Shown one piece after another: positions 44,770-54,510 of a stretch of DNA of 64,000 bases (the first letter of the stretch is position 1; each line of letters starts with the position of its first letter). The stretch spans positions 3,596,001 to 3,660,000 of the forward strand of contig NC_015514.1 in assembly GCF_000212695.1 (NCBI RefSeq), given 5' to 3'. Source of the stretch: Cellulomonas fimi ATCC 484. GTDB taxonomy: Bacteria; Actinomycetota; Actinomycetes; Actinomycetales; Cellulomonadaceae. A program made the position numbers and the translations under genes. The notes beneath the pieces were generated by a model. The model had not been told where the DNA came from and did not search any database. It saw only the letters and a list, made by a program, of their open reading frames with translations.

Positions 44770-45561
44770 GTGCCGACCACGACCCCGCACCGCGTGGCCC
44801 CGGCGCGCCGGCGTGGCCCCGGGTGGGTGCCGAAGCAGCACGGCGCGTGGGCGATGCTCGTCGTCCCCGTCGTCGTCGGCGCGGTGCTCGCGGGCCCGGG
44901 CTGGCGGCACCTGCTGCTGCTCGTCGCGTGGCTCGTGGCGTACCTCGCGTTCCACGCCGCGGGGCTCTGGCTCAAGGCGTCACGGCGGCCCCGCTACCTG
45001 CCGCCCGTGCGGGCCTACGGCATCGTGACCGCGGTCCTGGGCGGGGCGCTCGTGGCGTCCGCACCGACGCTGCTGTGGTGGGGGCCCGTCTACGGGGTGC
45101 TGCTCGCCGTGAGCCTCGTGTGCTCCGCTCGACGCGCGGATCGCTCGTGGCTCAACGACGGCGTGACGGTCGTCGCCGCGATGCTCATGACCGTCGTCGC
45201 CGCGGGCCTCGGCGGTCCCGGCCCCCTGCCCGGCGCCGACGACGCCCGGGCGTGGGCCGCCACGGGGCTGCTGGCGGCGTACTTCCTCGGCACCGTGCCG
45301 TACGTGAAGTCGCTCATCCGCGACCGGGACGACCCGCGCGTGCTGGCCGTCTCCGTCGCGTACCACGCGCTGTTGCTCGCCGGCTCCGTCGCCGCGGCCG
45401 TGCTGGGCGGACCGGTGCTGCTCGTGCCGGTGGCCGCCGCGCTGCTGGCACGCGCCATCCTCGTGGCGCGCGTGCGACCGTGGCCGTCGGCGAAGGCGAT
45501 CGGGCTCGGCGAGACGGCCGCGACGGTCGTCGTCGCGGCCGTCGTGCTCGCCGTGGTCTGA
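44770..45561 (+). CDS. YwiC-like membrane protein
   Basis: The 263-residue protein shows the family opening WVPKQHGAWAMLVVPVVVG, then KASRRPRYLPPVRAYG and FLGTVPYVKSLIRDRDD, with about eight helices. Biochemical role is unknown; B. subtilis ywiC lies among anaerobic respiration genes, as far as I recall. The GTG at 44770 lies 6 nt after the weak -10 GATGCT (44758-44763). The DosR-like box upstream would suit activation under low oxygen or nitric oxide. Confidence 0.88.
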   Translation: MPTTTPHRVAPARRRGPGWVPKQHGAWAMLVVPVVVGAVLAGPGWRHLLLLVAWLVAYLAFHAAGLWLKASRRPRYLPPVRAYGIVTAVLGGALVASAPTLLWWGPVYGVLLAVSLVCSARRADRSWLNDGVTVVAAMLMTVVAAGLGGPGPLPGADDARAWAATGLLAAYFLGTVPYVKSLIRDRDDPRVLAVSVAYHALLLAGSVAAAVLGGPVLLVPVAAALLARAILVARVRPWPSAKAIGLGETAATVVVAAVVLAVV

Positions 45562-45601
45562 GGGTCCTCCGGCCGGGCGCGCTCGCGTCAGGCGTCGGGC
45601 G

Positions 45602-46177
45602 TCAGGCGAGGCCCAGGTCGTCGAGCGTGAACAGGTGGTGGTACGGCACGCCGAGGGCCTCGATCTTCTCCCGGGCGCCCGTGGCACGGTCGACGATGAC
45701 CGCGCAGCCGAGCACCTCCGCCCCGGCCTCGCGCGCCGCCTCGATCGCCGTGATCGGCGAGCCGCCCGTCGTCGAGGTGTCCTCCAGCACGACGACGCGA
45801 CGCCCGGCGACGTCCGGCCCCTCGATGCGGCGCTGCATGCCGTGCGCCTTCGCCTCCTTGCGGACCACGAACGCGTCGAGGTCCTGCCCGCGCGACGCCG
45901 CGGCGTGCAGCAGCGACGTCGCGACCGGGTCGGCGCCGAGCGTGAGCCCACCGACCGCGTCGACCTCGGCCGTGCCGAGGCCCGCCTCCTCCAGCATGTC
46001 GAGCATGAGGTGCCCGATGAGCGGCGCGGCCCGGTGGTGCAGCGTCGCACGGCGCAGGTCCACGTAGTAGTCGGCCTCGCGGCCCGACGACAGCGTGACC
46101 TTCCCGTGCACGACCGCGAGGTCCTGGATGAGGGCGAGCAGCTGCTCGCGGGGCGTCGGCGACAGGTCGTGGGTCAC
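45602..46177 (-). CDS. pyrE: Orotate phosphoribosyltransferase PyrE
   Basis: PyrE makes OMP from orotate and PRPP in pyrimidine synthesis. The 191-residue protein has the substrate loop FVVRKEAKAHG, the PRPP motif VVVLEDTSTTGGS (128-140) and TLSSGREADYYVDLR. The GTG at 46177 lies 7 nt after TAGCCT (46190-46185), so the mRNA is probably leaderless. It stands alone, away from other pyr genes. Confidence 0.96.
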   Translation of the reverse strand: MTHDLSPTPREQLLALIQDLAVVHGKVTLSSGREADYYVDLRRATLHHRAAPLIGHLMLDMLEEAGLGTAEVDAVGGLTLGADPVATSLLHAAASRGQDLDAFVVRKEAKAHGMQRRIEGPDVAGRRVVVLEDTSTTGGSPITAIEAAREAGAEVLGCAVIVDRATGAREKIEALGVPYHHLFTLDDLGLA

Positions 46178-46293
46178 GGCGGCCAGGCTAGCCGCTGGCT
46201 CGCGGGCGGGAGCCGACCGTCTTGCCGCGAAGCGCGTGCTGCCGTGCGTCCGGCCGCACCGCACGTACGGCTCGCGCGAGTCGGTCGTGCGTC

Positions 46294-47079
46294 TCAGGCG
46301 TCGGGCGCGGCCGTCTCGTCCATGGGGCGGCGGTACTTGCCGATCCGGCGGACCGCGCTGCGGGGCAGCGTCCGGACGATCGCCGACACGGTGCGGTACC
46401 GGGCGCTGGGCGTGGAGATGACGACGCCGCGCCGGACGTCCGCGAGCGCCGCGGCGACGACGTCCTCGGCGTTGAGCCAGACGAGCTCCGGGAAGGACGA
46501 CATGTCGATCTGGCCGCGCTCGTGGAACTCGGTGTGCGTGAAGCCGGGGTTCACGACCGTCGCCGTCACGCCGGTGCCCTTGAGCTCGACGGCGAGCGAC
46601 TCCGTGAACGAGCGGACCCACGCCTTGTGCGCGGAGTACGTGCCGGACGCCATGAGCGCCGCGATCGAGCCGACGTTGAGGATCGCGCCGCGTCCCCGCT
46701 CGACCATCGCGCCCGCCGCGGCGTGCGACAGCACGAGCACCGCCCGGACCATGACGTCGAGCGCCTTGACCTCGGCGTCGATGTCGTTGCCGACGAACGG
46801 CTTGCCCAGGCCCAGGCCCGCGTTGTTCACGAGCAGCCCGACGGGACGCTCCGGGTCACGCAGCCGCTCGGCGACCCGGGCGACGTCCTCGTCGCGCGTC
46901 AGGTCGGCGACGAGGACCTCGGCGTGCACGCCCGCGGCCGCCTCGAGCTGCGCCGCGAGGCGCGTGAGGCGCTCCTCGTCGCGCGCGACGAGGACGACGT
47001 CGTGCTTGGCGGTGGCGAGCTGCCAGGCGAACTCGAGGCCGAGACCTGCGCTGGCGCCCGTGACGAGTGCGGTTCCCAT
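46294..47079 (-). CDS. Short-chain dehydrogenase/reductase
   Basis: The 261-residue classical SDR has the cofactor motif TGASAGLGLEF (Gly8/Gly12/Gly14), NNAG at about 85, catalytic Ser138 and the YSAHK pair (Tyr148, Lys152). The C-terminus is basic (RSAVRRIGKYRRP). The dinucleotide is probably NADP; the substrate is unknown. The ATG lies 7 nt after TAGGGT (47092-47087). It is divergent from recQ; both have leaderless-type promoters. Confidence 0.93.
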   Translation of the reverse strand: MGTALVTGASAGLGLEFAWQLATAKHDVVLVARDEERLTRLAAQLEAAAGVHAEVLVADLTRDEDVARVAERLRDPERPVGLLVNNAGLGLGKPFVGNDIDAEVKALDVMVRAVLVLSHAAAGAMVERGRGAILNVGSIAALMASGTYSAHKAWVRSFTESLAVELKGTGVTATVVNPGFTHTEFHERGQIDMSSFPELVWLNAEDVVAAALADVRRGVVISTPSARYRTVSAIVRTLPRSAVRRIGKYRRPMDETAAPDA

Positions 47080-47214
47080 GCGGGCCACCCTACGGACCGT
47101 GGCGGTGCCGCCGCACGGCTTCGGCGAGCCGTGCACGGGTCGTGTCGCGCGCGGTGCGTCCACAGGCCGTCGGGGGCGTCCCCGGGTGTCTGCTGCGCCT
47201 CGTAGGGTGGTCCG

Positions 47215-49296
47215 GTGCCCCCCGGACCCGCCCGCCCCGCGCCCCGCGCCGCCACGCCGGCGCCGTGGGCGGACGACGTCCCGCCGTTCGACGAGCCGCC
47301 GTTCGACCTCGACGAGCCGCCGTACGACCCGGCCTACGACGAGCCGCCGTTCGACCCCGCCTACGACGCGGGCCCCGACGAGCGGACGATCCGTGACGAG
47401 GCCGCGCACGGTGCGCCCGTCCCCGGCCGCGTGCGCCCGCGGGCGGTCGCGGAGCCCGACGACGGACCGCGTCCGACGCCCCAGGAGGTGCTCCAGCGCG
47501 TCTGGGGCTACGACGCGTTCCGCGGCGACCAGGCCGAGATCATCGACACCGTCGTCGCGGGCGGCGACGCGCTCGTCCTCATGCCGACCGGTGGCGGCAA
47601 GTCGCTCTGCTACCAGGTGCCGGCCCTCGTGCGGCCCGGCACGGGCGTCGTGGTCTCGCCGCTCATCGCCCTCATGCAGGACCAGGTCGACGCGCTGTCC
47701 GCGCTGGGTGTGCGCGCCGGGTTCCTCAACTCCACGCAGCAGCCCCACGAGCGCCGCGCCGTGGAGCAGGCGTTCCTCGACGGCGAGCTCGACCTGCTCT
47801 ACCTCGCGCCCGAGCGCCTGCGCGTGCCTGACACCATCGACCTGCTCGACCGCGGCCGCATCGCGCTGTTCGCGATCGACGAGGCCCACTGCGTGTCCCA
47901 GTGGGGGCACGACTTCCGGCCCGACTACCTGCAGCTGTCGATGGTGCACGAGCGCTGGCCCGATGTGCCGCGCATCGCCCTCACCGCGACGGCCACCGCC
48001 GCGACCCATGCGGAGATCGCCCAGCGGCTGCAGCTCGAGGACGCGAAGCACTTCGTCGCGAGCTTCGACCGGCCCAACATCCAGTACCGGATCGCCCCCA
48101 AGGACAACCCGCGCGCCCAGCTGCTCGAGCTGCTGCGCACCGAGCACGACGGCGACGCCGGGATCGTCTACTGCCTGTCGCGCGCGTCCGTCGAGCAGAC
48201 CGCCGAGCACCTCGTCGCCAACGGCATCCCCGCGCTGCCGTACCACGCAGGCCTCGACCGCCTCGTGCGCGCACGCAACCAGGCCCGGTTCCTGCGCGAG
48301 GACGGCATCGTCATGGTCGCGACCATCGCGTTCGGCATGGGCATCGACAAGCCCGACGTGCGGTTCGTCGCGCACCTCGACCTGCCCAAGTCCGTCGAGG
48401 GCTACTACCAGGAGACGGGGCGTGCCGGCCGTGACGGCCTGCCGTCCACCGCGTGGCTCGCCTACGGGCTCGCCGACGTCGTGCAGCAGCGGCGCATGAT
48501 CGACACCTCCGACGGCGACGCCGCGCACCGCCGGCGGCTCACCCAGCACCTCGACGCGATGCTCGCGCTCTGCGAGACGGTGTCCTGCCGGCGCGTGCAG
48601 CTGCTCAACTACTTCGGGCAGAGCAGCGAGCCCTGCGGCAACTGCGACACCTGCCTGACACCGCCCGAGTCCTGGGACGGGACCGTCGCCGCGCAGAAGC
48701 TCCTGTCGACCATCGTCCGGCTCGACCAGCGCAACCAGCGGTACGGCGTCGGGCACCTCGTCGACATCCTGCGCGGGAAGACGACCCCGCGCGTCCAGCA
48801 GCTCGGGCACTCCTCGCTCAGCACCTTCGGGGTCGGCACCGACCTGTCCGACGGCGAGTGGCGCGGCGCGGTCCGCCAGCTCCTCGCGATGGAGCTCCTC
48901 GCCGTCGACACCGACGGGTACGGCACCCTGCGCCTGTCCCCCGCCTCCGCCGACGTGCTGCGCGGCGAGCGGGAGGTGCGGCTGAGGCGCGAGCCCGAGC
49001 GGACCGGACGGTCCCGGGGGTCGTCGTCGCGCGAGCGCCGCGCGACCGTCGCCGCCGACCTGTCCGACGACGCGACCGAGCGGTTCGAGCGGCTCCGGGC
49101 CTGGCGCGCGGGCGCCGCGAAGGAGCAGGGCGTCCCCGCCTACGTCGTGTTCCACGACGCGACCCTGCGCGAGATCGCGACGCAGGTGCCCGACTCCCTC
49201 GCCGCTCTCGGCACGATCAGCGGCGTCGGCGCCACCAAGCTCGACCGCTACGGCGAGGGCGTGCTCGCGGCGCTGTCCGGCGAGGCACCGGAGTGA
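47215..49296 (+). CDS. recQ: RecQ-family ATP-dependent DNA helicase
   Basis: The 693-residue protein is a 3'-5' helicase for replication and repair. Residues 1-87 form an unusual acidic, Pro-rich extension with repeats of PPFD and PAYD. The helicase core follows: Walker [10 protein letters not shown] (ends Ser130), [17 protein letters not shown], the RecQ motif 0 GYDAFRGDQ and motif [13 protein letters not shown] zinc-binding Cys set (CRR..., CGNCDTC) and an HRDC-like C-terminus complete it. The GTG lies 6 nt after TAGGGT (47203-47208). Confidence 0.95.
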   Translation: MPPGPARPAPRAATPAPWADDVPPFDEPPFDLDEPPYDPAYDEPPFDPAYDAGPDERTIRDEAAHGAPVPGRVRPRAVAEPDDGPRPTPQEVLQRVWGYDAFRGDQAEIIDTVVAGGDALVLMPTGGGKSLCYQVPALVRPGTGVVVSPLIALMQDQVDALSALGVRAGFLNSTQQPHERRAVEQAFLDGELDLLYLAPERLRVPDTIDLLDRGRIALFAIDEAHCVSQWGHDFRPDYLQLSMVHERWPDVPRIALTATATAATHAEIAQRLQLEDAKHFVASFDRPNIQYRIAPKDNPRAQLLELLRTEHDGDAGIVYCLSRASVEQTAEHLVANGIPALPYHAGLDRLVRARNQARFLREDGIVMVATIAFGMGIDKPDVRFVAHLDLPKSVEGYYQETGRAGRDGLPSTAWLAYGLADVVQQRRMIDTSDGDAAHRRRLTQHLDAMLALCETVSCRRVQLLNYFGQSSEPCGNCDTCLTPPESWDGTVAAQKLLSTIVRLDQRNQRYGVGHLVDILRGKTTPRVQQLGHSSLSTFGVGTDLSDGEWRGAVRQLLAMELLAVDTDGYGTLRLSPASADVLRGEREVRLRREPERTGRSRGSSSRERRATVAADLSDDATERFERLRAWRAGAAKEQGVPAYVVFHDATLREIATQVPDSLAALGTISGVGATKLDRYGEGVLAALSGEAPE

Positions 49297-49333
49297 CGAC
49301 CGTCTGACCGGAGCGTCGCGCTGACGACCCTCG

Positions 49334-49376
49334 GGCGACGTCGCGGCGTCGCCGATCGACGTCCCCGATCGATGTC
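49334..49376 (+). repeat. Small hairpin and direct repeat after recQ
   Basis: GGCGACG and CGTCGCC form a 7-bp stem (49334-49353), followed by the 12-bp direct repeats CCGATCGACGTC and CCGATCGATGTC (49352-49363, 49365-49376). It may be a weak recQ terminator. Nothing else is seen in the 154-bp gap. Confidence 0.4.
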
Positions 49377-49450
49377 GACCTGGCCCTGCGTTGTCCACAG
49401 ATCGGGCGCGCCCGTCCCACGGGGTGTCCGGTTTCGGTAGTTTCGCGGCC

Positions 49451-50065
49451 ATGTCCCGTCGACGAACCGCGCAGGGGGCGGTCGCCGTCGCACTCCTCGC
49501 AGGTCTCCTGACCCTGCCCGCGTGCACGGCCCCGGATTCGCCCACGACTGAACCGACGAGCCCCAGCGGCGGCGCAAGCCCGTCAACCGCGGCACCTAGC
49601 CCCACGCCGACAGTCGATCTGACCGTCCCGCCCGAGCGGCCCGATGCTCTCGGCACCCCGAGCGCAGACGGCGCGGCCTCCGCCGCCGCCTACTTCGTCG
49701 CGCTCTACGAGTACGCCTATGCAAGCGGGGACACCACCCCGCTGGAGCAGATGTCAGCCGACACCTGCTCGTTCTGCACCTCCACGCTGGAGGACGTCCG
49801 CGAAGGACTTGCCGCAGCCGCGTCGGAGGAAGGCGGAGGAAGCACCGTCCTCTACGCATCAGGGACAGAGATCACACCGGCCGAGTGGTACTCGGCCACG
49901 CTCCGTGTCCGGCAGGAACCCTCGGTCCGCCGCAGCGCGACCGGAGAGGTCCTTTCGGAGGAGGTCGGCGGGGAGTACGACCTCCTCTTCGCGTTGAGCT
50001 GGGTCGGCGGCTGGCGTGTGGACGAGCTCGACGTCCTCGACCCTGGCACCCTCACGCCGTCATGA
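49451..50065 (+). CDS. Secreted lipoprotein, DUF6318-like
   Basis: The 204-residue precursor has a signal (1-24) ending in the lipobox LTLPAC (Cys25), a Ser/Thr/Pro linker (26-60) and a domain with AAAYFVALYEYAYASGD and a Cys pair in DTCSFC, matching the actinobacterial DUF6318 pattern. The ATG lies 7 nt after TAGTTT (49438-49443), a leaderless start; longer in-frame starts would mask the signal. Stop overlaps the next gene (ATGA). Role unknown, likely cell-envelope. Confidence 0.82.
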   Translation: MSRRRTAQGAVAVALLAGLLTLPACTAPDSPTTEPTSPSGGASPSTAAPSPTPTVDLTVPPERPDALGTPSADGAASAAAYFVALYEYAYASGDTTPLEQMSADTCSFCTSTLEDVREGLAAAASEEGGGSTVLYASGTEITPAEWYSATLRVRQEPSVRRSATGEVLSEEVGGEYDLLFALSWVGGWRVDELDVLDPGTLTPS

Positions 50066-50937
50066 GCCCGGTGGCCGTTGCCCTGGTCGTCGGTCTCGCG
50101 CTGACGGCAGCGGTCGACGACGCCGGCGCCCAACGCGGCTGGAAGCACCAGGCTGCCGCTTCGGAGGACCGTGCGGCGTGGAATGCGCTGGCTGAACGCG
50201 GCTCCCAGGCGCAGGGCCGGACATCTCGAAGCGCAGAGCTTGTCGGACGGCGGCCCGAGTACCGGCGGGCGGCGGCGTGCCGGGATGCGGCGGGGATCTG
50301 GATCATGGGCGGTGAGGACGGGTCGTGTCCGCCCGGGATCGACGAGGCGCTCGCGATCGACTGCGAGGCGGAGCAGGTCGTGCTGCCCACGTGGCGCCGC
50401 AACCCGGTCGGCCCGGCAGCGTGGACGGCGTGGGAGCAGGTCGACCTCGGCGGGTGCGGGGAGATGCTGCCCGTGCTCACGGCGGAGGACTTCCGGCGGC
50501 TGCCGCTCGCGCCGCCCGTGCTGCGCATGCAGCCCGACCGGGGGTGGGTGCTCGTCAACAAGGAGACGATCGTGCTCACCGAGCGCGCGGAGCAGACCCT
50601 GCACACGACGCTGCTGGGGTACGACGTCGAGGTCGTCGCGACACCCGAGCGGTTCCACTACACGTTCGGCGACGGCACCGATCTGTGGACCCGGTCGGCC
50701 GGGCACCCGTACCCGGACCACGACACGTTCCGCGTGTACGAGCAGACGGGCACGTACCAGGTGACCCTGACGACCGAGTGGAGCGGCCGCTACCGCGTCG
50801 CGGGCGACGACACGTGGCACCCCGTCACCGGCACGGCCCAGACGTCGACGACGACGCCGCCGTTCGAGGTCGTCGAGCGGTCGTCCCGCCTCGTCGCCGA
50901 CCTGTGCACGGACGTCCCCCGACCGGAGGACTGCTGA
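50062..50937 (+). CDS. Secreted PKD-like protein linked to the DUF6318 lipoprotein
   Basis: In this 291-residue protein, residues 1-22 form a signal-like helix (VAVALVVGLALTAAV). A Cys-containing region (CRDAAGIW; GSCPPGIDEA; GGCGEM) and a PKD-like beta domain follow (YTFGDGTDLWTRSAGHPYPDHDTF). The ATG overlaps the lipoprotein stop (ATGA), so the two proteins are co-made and may act together outside the cell. No enzymatic motif is visible. Confidence 0.8.
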   Translation: MSPVAVALVVGLALTAAVDDAGAQRGWKHQAAASEDRAAWNALAERGSQAQGRTSRSAELVGRRPEYRRAAACRDAAGIWIMGGEDGSCPPGIDEALAIDCEAEQVVLPTWRRNPVGPAAWTAWEQVDLGGCGEMLPVLTAEDFRRLPLAPPVLRMQPDRGWVLVNKETIVLTERAEQTLHTTLLGYDVEVVATPERFHYTFGDGTDLWTRSAGHPYPDHDTFRVYEQTGTYQVTLTTEWSGRYRVAGDDTWHPVTGTAQTSTTTPPFEVVERSSRLVADLCTDVPRPEDC

Positions 50938-51051
50938 CGGCTCCGTACTCGCCGACACGATGCCAGCGCCGAGCGGCGGCCCGGGCATCTCGCGCTGACG
51001 CGCCCCCGGCCTGACCAGTGAGAACACCGTCCCGGACCGTCGACGGACTTG

Positions 51052-51092
51052 TACGGTGGGCCCCCGGGGCGCGCGCAGGGGCGGCGCGCCCC
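51052..51092 (+). promoter_or_regulatory. Promoter and 5' hairpin of the TM2 gene
   Basis: TACGGT (51052-51057) predicts a start near 51064. GGGGCGCGC and GCGCGCCCC (51066-51074, 51084-51092) form a 9-bp hairpin right at the 5' end of the message, 27 nt before the ribosome site. It could stabilise or regulate the mRNA. Confidence 0.45.
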
Positions 51093-51133
51093 GTGTCATG
51101 CCTGCGGCCCCTTCACGAGAAGGAGCACGCGAC

Positions 51134-52510
51134 GTGTCGACGACCCCGGACGGCAACGACTGGACGGCGCCCGGTTCTCCGGGGAAGCCCGCAGCGACGG
51201 GCGGCGTCGGCCCGGCCGAGGGCAGCGCTCCGCAGACCCCGGGGACCGACGTGTCGGCCGACTCCGCCCCGGACGCGCGCGCGACGGGTGACGCCCCGGT
51301 CGGTGCCTACCCCTCGCCCGCGCCGTACGCCGCACCGACCGGCGACCCCGCTGCGTCCGGCTACGCGGCGGCCGCGGGGCACGGCGCTCCTGCCGGCCAC
51401 GGCGCTCCTGCCGGCTACGGCACTCCTGCCGGGTACGGCGCTCCTGCCGGGTACGGCGCTCCGCACGCAACCCCGACCGCGTACGGGGCTGCCGGGCCGT
51501 ACGCGCGCACGGCCGACGGCGGGACGTCGGACAAGTCGTTCGTCGCGGCGTGGCTGCTCTCCCTGTTCCTCGGAACTCTCGGGGTGGACCGCTTCTACCT
51601 CGGCAAGGTCGGCACGGGCATCCTCAAGCTCGTCACGTGCGGCGGCCTGGGCGTCTGGGCGTTCGTGGACCTGCTCCTCGTCCTCACCGGCTCGATGCGG
51701 GACACGCAGGGTCGGCCCCTTGCCGGGTACGAGGACACCAAGAAGACCGCGTGGATCGTGACGGGCGCGGCCTACGGGGCCAGCCTCCTGCTCGGCGTGG
51801 TCGGCGGGTTCGCCCAGCTCGCGGCCATGGCCGTCGTCGCCGCGAACATGCCCGACGTCGTGCAGGAGGACAGCGGGTACGGCGACGACCTCGACGACTG
51901 GCCCGCGGTCGAGGAGCCGTCCCCCACCGAGGAGGCGCCGGTGGTGGACCTCACGGCCGCGCAGTGGGCCGACCAGGAGTTCGGGACGTTCGAGGTGGCG
52001 ACGCACTCCGGTGTCGGCGACGCGGTCGTGCCGCTGCCCGCCGGTGCGGTCGGCGGCCTCGTCACGGCGACGCACGACGGCGAGTGGAACTTCGTGATCG
52101 ACGTGGTCGACGCCGCTGGTCAGCCGACGGGCGACCTGGTGGTGAACACGATCGGGGCGTACTCGGGTGCGACGGCGTTCGGCCTGTCCAGCGTCGACGG
52201 CGGCACGTCGCTGCAGGTCGTGGCCGACGGGGCGTGGACGATCTCGGTCGCACCCATCTCGAGCGCGCCCGTGCTGCCCCCGTCGGGTGCGGGCGACGGC
52301 GTGTTCCTCTACGACGGCGAGGAGGCGACGTTCACCGGCGCGCACGACGGCGAGGAGAACTTCCAGGTCTCGCAGAGCCGTGCGGAGCCGCCGTGGTGGG
52401 ACCTGCCCGTCAACGAGATCGGCCCGTGGTCCGGCCCGCTGACGCTGGGCTCGGGTCCGTCGGTCGTGGAGGTCGTCGCCGACGGCGGCTGGACCCTCAC
52501 CACGGGCTGA
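51134..52510 (+). CDS. TM2-domain protein with Gly/Pro/Tyr repeats and duplicated beta domain
   Basis: A 458-residue protein. Residues 1-130 are Pro/Ala/Gly/Tyr-rich, with five six-residue repeats ([12 protein letters not shown]). A TM2 domain follows (about 133-190: [20 protein letters not shown] and a second helix), then another membrane helix (about 210-235). An acidic linker leads to two related beta-rich domains (about 285-375 and 385-458), both with an ATHDGEWNF- or [13 protein letters not shown] motif and ending in VVADGxWT. The GTG at 51134 has AAGGAG 9 nt upstream. Probably a membrane protein with an outer sensor or binding domain; function unknown. Confidence 0.85.
   Translation: MSTTPDGNDWTAPGSPGKPAATGGVGPAEGSAPQTPGTDVSADSAPDARATGDAPVGAYPSPAPYAAPTGDPAASGYAAAAGHGAPAGHGAPAGYGTPAGYGAPAGYGAPHATPTAYGAAGPYARTADGGTSDKSFVAAWLLSLFLGTLGVDRFYLGKVGTGILKLVTCGGLGVWAFVDLLLVLTGSMRDTQGRPLAGYEDTKKTAWIVTGAAYGASLLLGVVGGFAQLAAMAVVAANMPDVVQEDSGYGDDLDDWPAVEEPSPTEEAPVVDLTAAQWADQEFGTFEVATHSGVGDAVVPLPAGAVGGLVTATHDGEWNFVIDVVDAAGQPTGDLVVNTIGAYSGATAFGLSSVDGGTSLQVVADGAWTISVAPISSAPVLPPSGAGDGVFLYDGEEATFTGAHDGEENFQVSQSRAEPPWWDLPVNEIGPWSGPLTLGSGPSVVEVVADGGWTLTTG
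51377..51466 (+). repeat. Five in-frame 18-bp repeats in the TM2 gene
   Basis: Five units of GGSYACGGCGCTCCTGCC encode [24 protein letters not shown] and GYGAPH. Copy number could vary by slippage. Confidence 0.8.
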
Positions 52511-52542
52511 CCCCGTCCACCGCGCCCCGGCGCTCCCCCGGA

Positions 52543-52583
52543 GTGCCCCGCGCCCCGTCCACGCGTCGGCGGGCGCGGGGCAC
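52543..52583. terminator. Bidirectional hairpin between TM2 and GNAT-like genes
   Basis: GTGCCCCGCGCCC and GGGCGCGGGGCAC form a 13-bp perfect stem with a 15-nt loop, between converging genes (stops at 52510 and 52592). Confidence 0.7.
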
Positions 52584-52591
52584 CCGGGGGG

Positions 52592-53338
52592 TCAGGCAAG
52601 GTCGACGTAGACGTCCAGCGCCCCGGCGGGCGTCAGGCCGAGGCCGCTCAGCACGTCGGCCTCGGCGTCGGTGTCGGGGTGCGCGAGAGCGACCCGCGCG
52701 CCCGCGGCGAACGCGCCTCGCAGCAGCCACGCGCTGACCGCGGCGGCGACGTCCTCGCCGGCGCCGGGCAGGACCGCGAGCCCGGCGAGGTAGGCGGCCG
52801 GCCCGGCGAGCCCGTCGGACCGGAGGACGCAGGCGGTCGCGACGTCGTGCGCGTCGACCTCGGCGAGAGCGACCGTGGCGACGTGCGGGGCGTCCAGGTG
52901 GGGCGCGACCCACACCGCCTCCAGCGCCGGGTCACCGTCGAAAGCGGCCGCGCAGAGCGCTGCGACGCGCGCGAGGTCCGCGGTGGTGGCCGAGCGGATC
53001 CGCAGCCCCGGCACCGGTGCTGCGACCACGTCGGCCGCACCGCCCAGCCACAGGTGCTTGCGGAAGAGGAAGGAGCCGTGCGGCCACGGTGCGCCGGCGG
53101 GGACGCGGACGCCCCACGGCACTCCTGCGACGGCGTACCACTGCCGGACCGCCGCCAGGTCGACCCGCGTGGGGTCGGTGACGTCGCCGTTGTTCCACTG
53201 GGGGTGCGGGAGGCCGCTGGCCATGACGCGGATTCCCGGCAGGGTCGCGGCACCGCCGCCGCGTCCGGCACGCAGCCGCCCGTGCAGCTCCCAGGCGTCG
53301 GCGTGCACGGTGCGGGCGAGGGTCGCGCGGTCGGTCAC
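52592..53338 (-). CDS. GNAT-like acetyltransferase-fold protein
   Basis: In this 248-residue protein, residues 1-115 form an N-terminal domain with VMASGLPHPQWNNGDVTDP and residues 120-248 resemble a GNAT domain (RSATTADLARVAALCAAAF; AYLAGLAVLPGAGEDVAAAVSAWL), but the acetyl-CoA loop lacks the usual RGxGxG/A. Similar two-part proteins exist in actinobacteria without known function. The GTG lies 6 nt after GACGAT, a weak leaderless signal. Confidence 0.75.
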   Translation of the reverse strand: MTDRATLARTVHADAWELHGRLRAGRGGGAATLPGIRVMASGLPHPQWNNGDVTDPTRVDLAAVRQWYAVAGVPWGVRVPAGAPWPHGSFLFRKHLWLGGAADVVAAPVPGLRIRSATTADLARVAALCAAAFDGDPALEAVWVAPHLDAPHVATVALAEVDAHDVATACVLRSDGLAGPAAYLAGLAVLPGAGEDVAAAVSAWLLRGAFAAGARVALAHPDTDAEADVLSGLGLTPAGALDVYVDLA

Positions 53339-53421
53339 GGCACCATCGTCGCGCGTGTCGATCCTGGGCCGGTCAGCTCCCCGGGCCGGTCAGCTGATGG
53401 GCCGGTCAGCTACCGGGCCCG

Positions 53422-54510
53422 TCAGCGGGGCGCCGGGCCCGTCGTGCCCCGCACGACGAGGTGCGTCGGGAGCAGGTCGACGGCCGGTACGTGCGGGACG
53501 TCGAGGGCTGCGCGGTCGGCGGTGCGGGCGTCAGCGAGGCCCGCGTCGGCGGGACGACCGACGGCTGCGGCGCGGACGGCGGAGACGCGGGGTCCCGGGC
53601 GGTCCAGGCGGGACAGCAGCAGGTCGGCGGCGCGGTGGCCGGCGCGCTCGAGCGGGGCGGCGACGGTCGTGAGGCCCGGTCGGACCAGGTCGGCGCCGAA
53701 CACGTCGTCGCAGCCGACGACGCTCATGCCGGTCGGCACGTCGACGCCGCGCGCGGCGAGCCGGTCGAGGATGCCGAACGCGAGCAGGTCGTTGAAGGCG
53801 AGGAGCCCGGTGACGTCGGCCCCGCACGCGGCGTCGGCGGCGGCGGCCCCGGCCTCGCGCTGCGGGGCGTAGGGGCCGAGCACGACGAGCTCGACGCCGA
53901 GCCGGCGGGCGGCGGGGCGCAGGGCCGCGCGACGGTGCCGGTCGGACCAGGACGTGCGCGGTCCGGAGGCGTAGGCCACGCGCCGGTGCCCGAGCGAGGC
54001 GAGGTGCTCGAGCGCCTGGACCGCGCCGCCGGGGGTGTCGAGGACGACGCCGTCGCCGTCGACCGGCCGGTTGATCGTCACGAGCGGCAGCTCGCGCGCC
54101 CACCGGGCCAGGGTCGAGTCCTCGAGCCGCGGGGCGGCGAGCACGACGCCGTCGGACGACGACCGCAGCATCCGCAGGGTCCGCTCCTCGGCGGGCGCGG
54201 ACTCCTCGGTGTCGACGAGCACGTGCATGTAGCCGTCGATGCGCAGCCGGGACTGCACGCCGCGGACGATGCCGAAGAAGAACGGGTTGGTGACGTCGGG
54301 CAGGACGAGGGCGACGGTGCCGGTGCGCCCCGAGCTGAGGGCGCGGCCGGAGGCGCTGGGCGCGTAGCCGAGGGCGTCGGCGGCGGCCCGGACGCGCGAC
54401 GCGGTCTCCTCGGTGATGCGGCCGGGGCGGGTCAGGGCCCGGGACGCGGTCGACACGGCGACCCCGGCCGCGTCCGCGACGTCGCGCAGGGTGGGGCGGG
54501 TGCCGCTCAT
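53422..54510 (-). CDS. LacI-family regulator of the glucuronoxylan genes
   Basis: The 362-residue protein has headpiece [21 protein letters not shown], hinge [21 protein letters not shown] and a sugar-binding core ([40 protein letters not shown]). About 35 Ala-rich residues are inserted before the usual closing [12 protein letters not shown]. The ATG has GAGGAGAG upstream. It is divergent from manD, whose promoter holds a LacI-type palindrome, so it probably represses manD-aguA until a xylan-derived sugar binds. Confidence 0.94.
   Translation of the reverse strand: MSGTRPTLRDVADAAGVAVSTASRALTRPGRITEETASRVRAAADALGYAPSASGRALSSGRTGTVALVLPDVTNPFFFGIVRGVQSRLRIDGYMHVLVDTEESAPAEERTLRMLRSSSDGVVLAAPRLEDSTLARWARELPLVTINRPVDGDGVVLDTPGGAVQALEHLASLGHRRVAYASGPRTSWSDRHRRAALRPAARRLGVELVVLGPYAPQREAGAAAADAACGADVTGLLAFNDLLAFGILDRLAARGVDVPTGMSVVGCDDVFGADLVRPGLTTVAAPLERAGHRAADLLLSRLDRPGPRVSAVRAAAVGRPADAGLADARTADRAALDVPHVPAVDLLPTHLVVRGTTGPAPR

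Noticed and set aside
49391..49399. TTGTCCACA, a DnaA-box-like 9-mer
   Set aside because: A single copy with no cluster, no AT-rich stretch and no dnaA/dnaN genes nearby, so no origin is supported.
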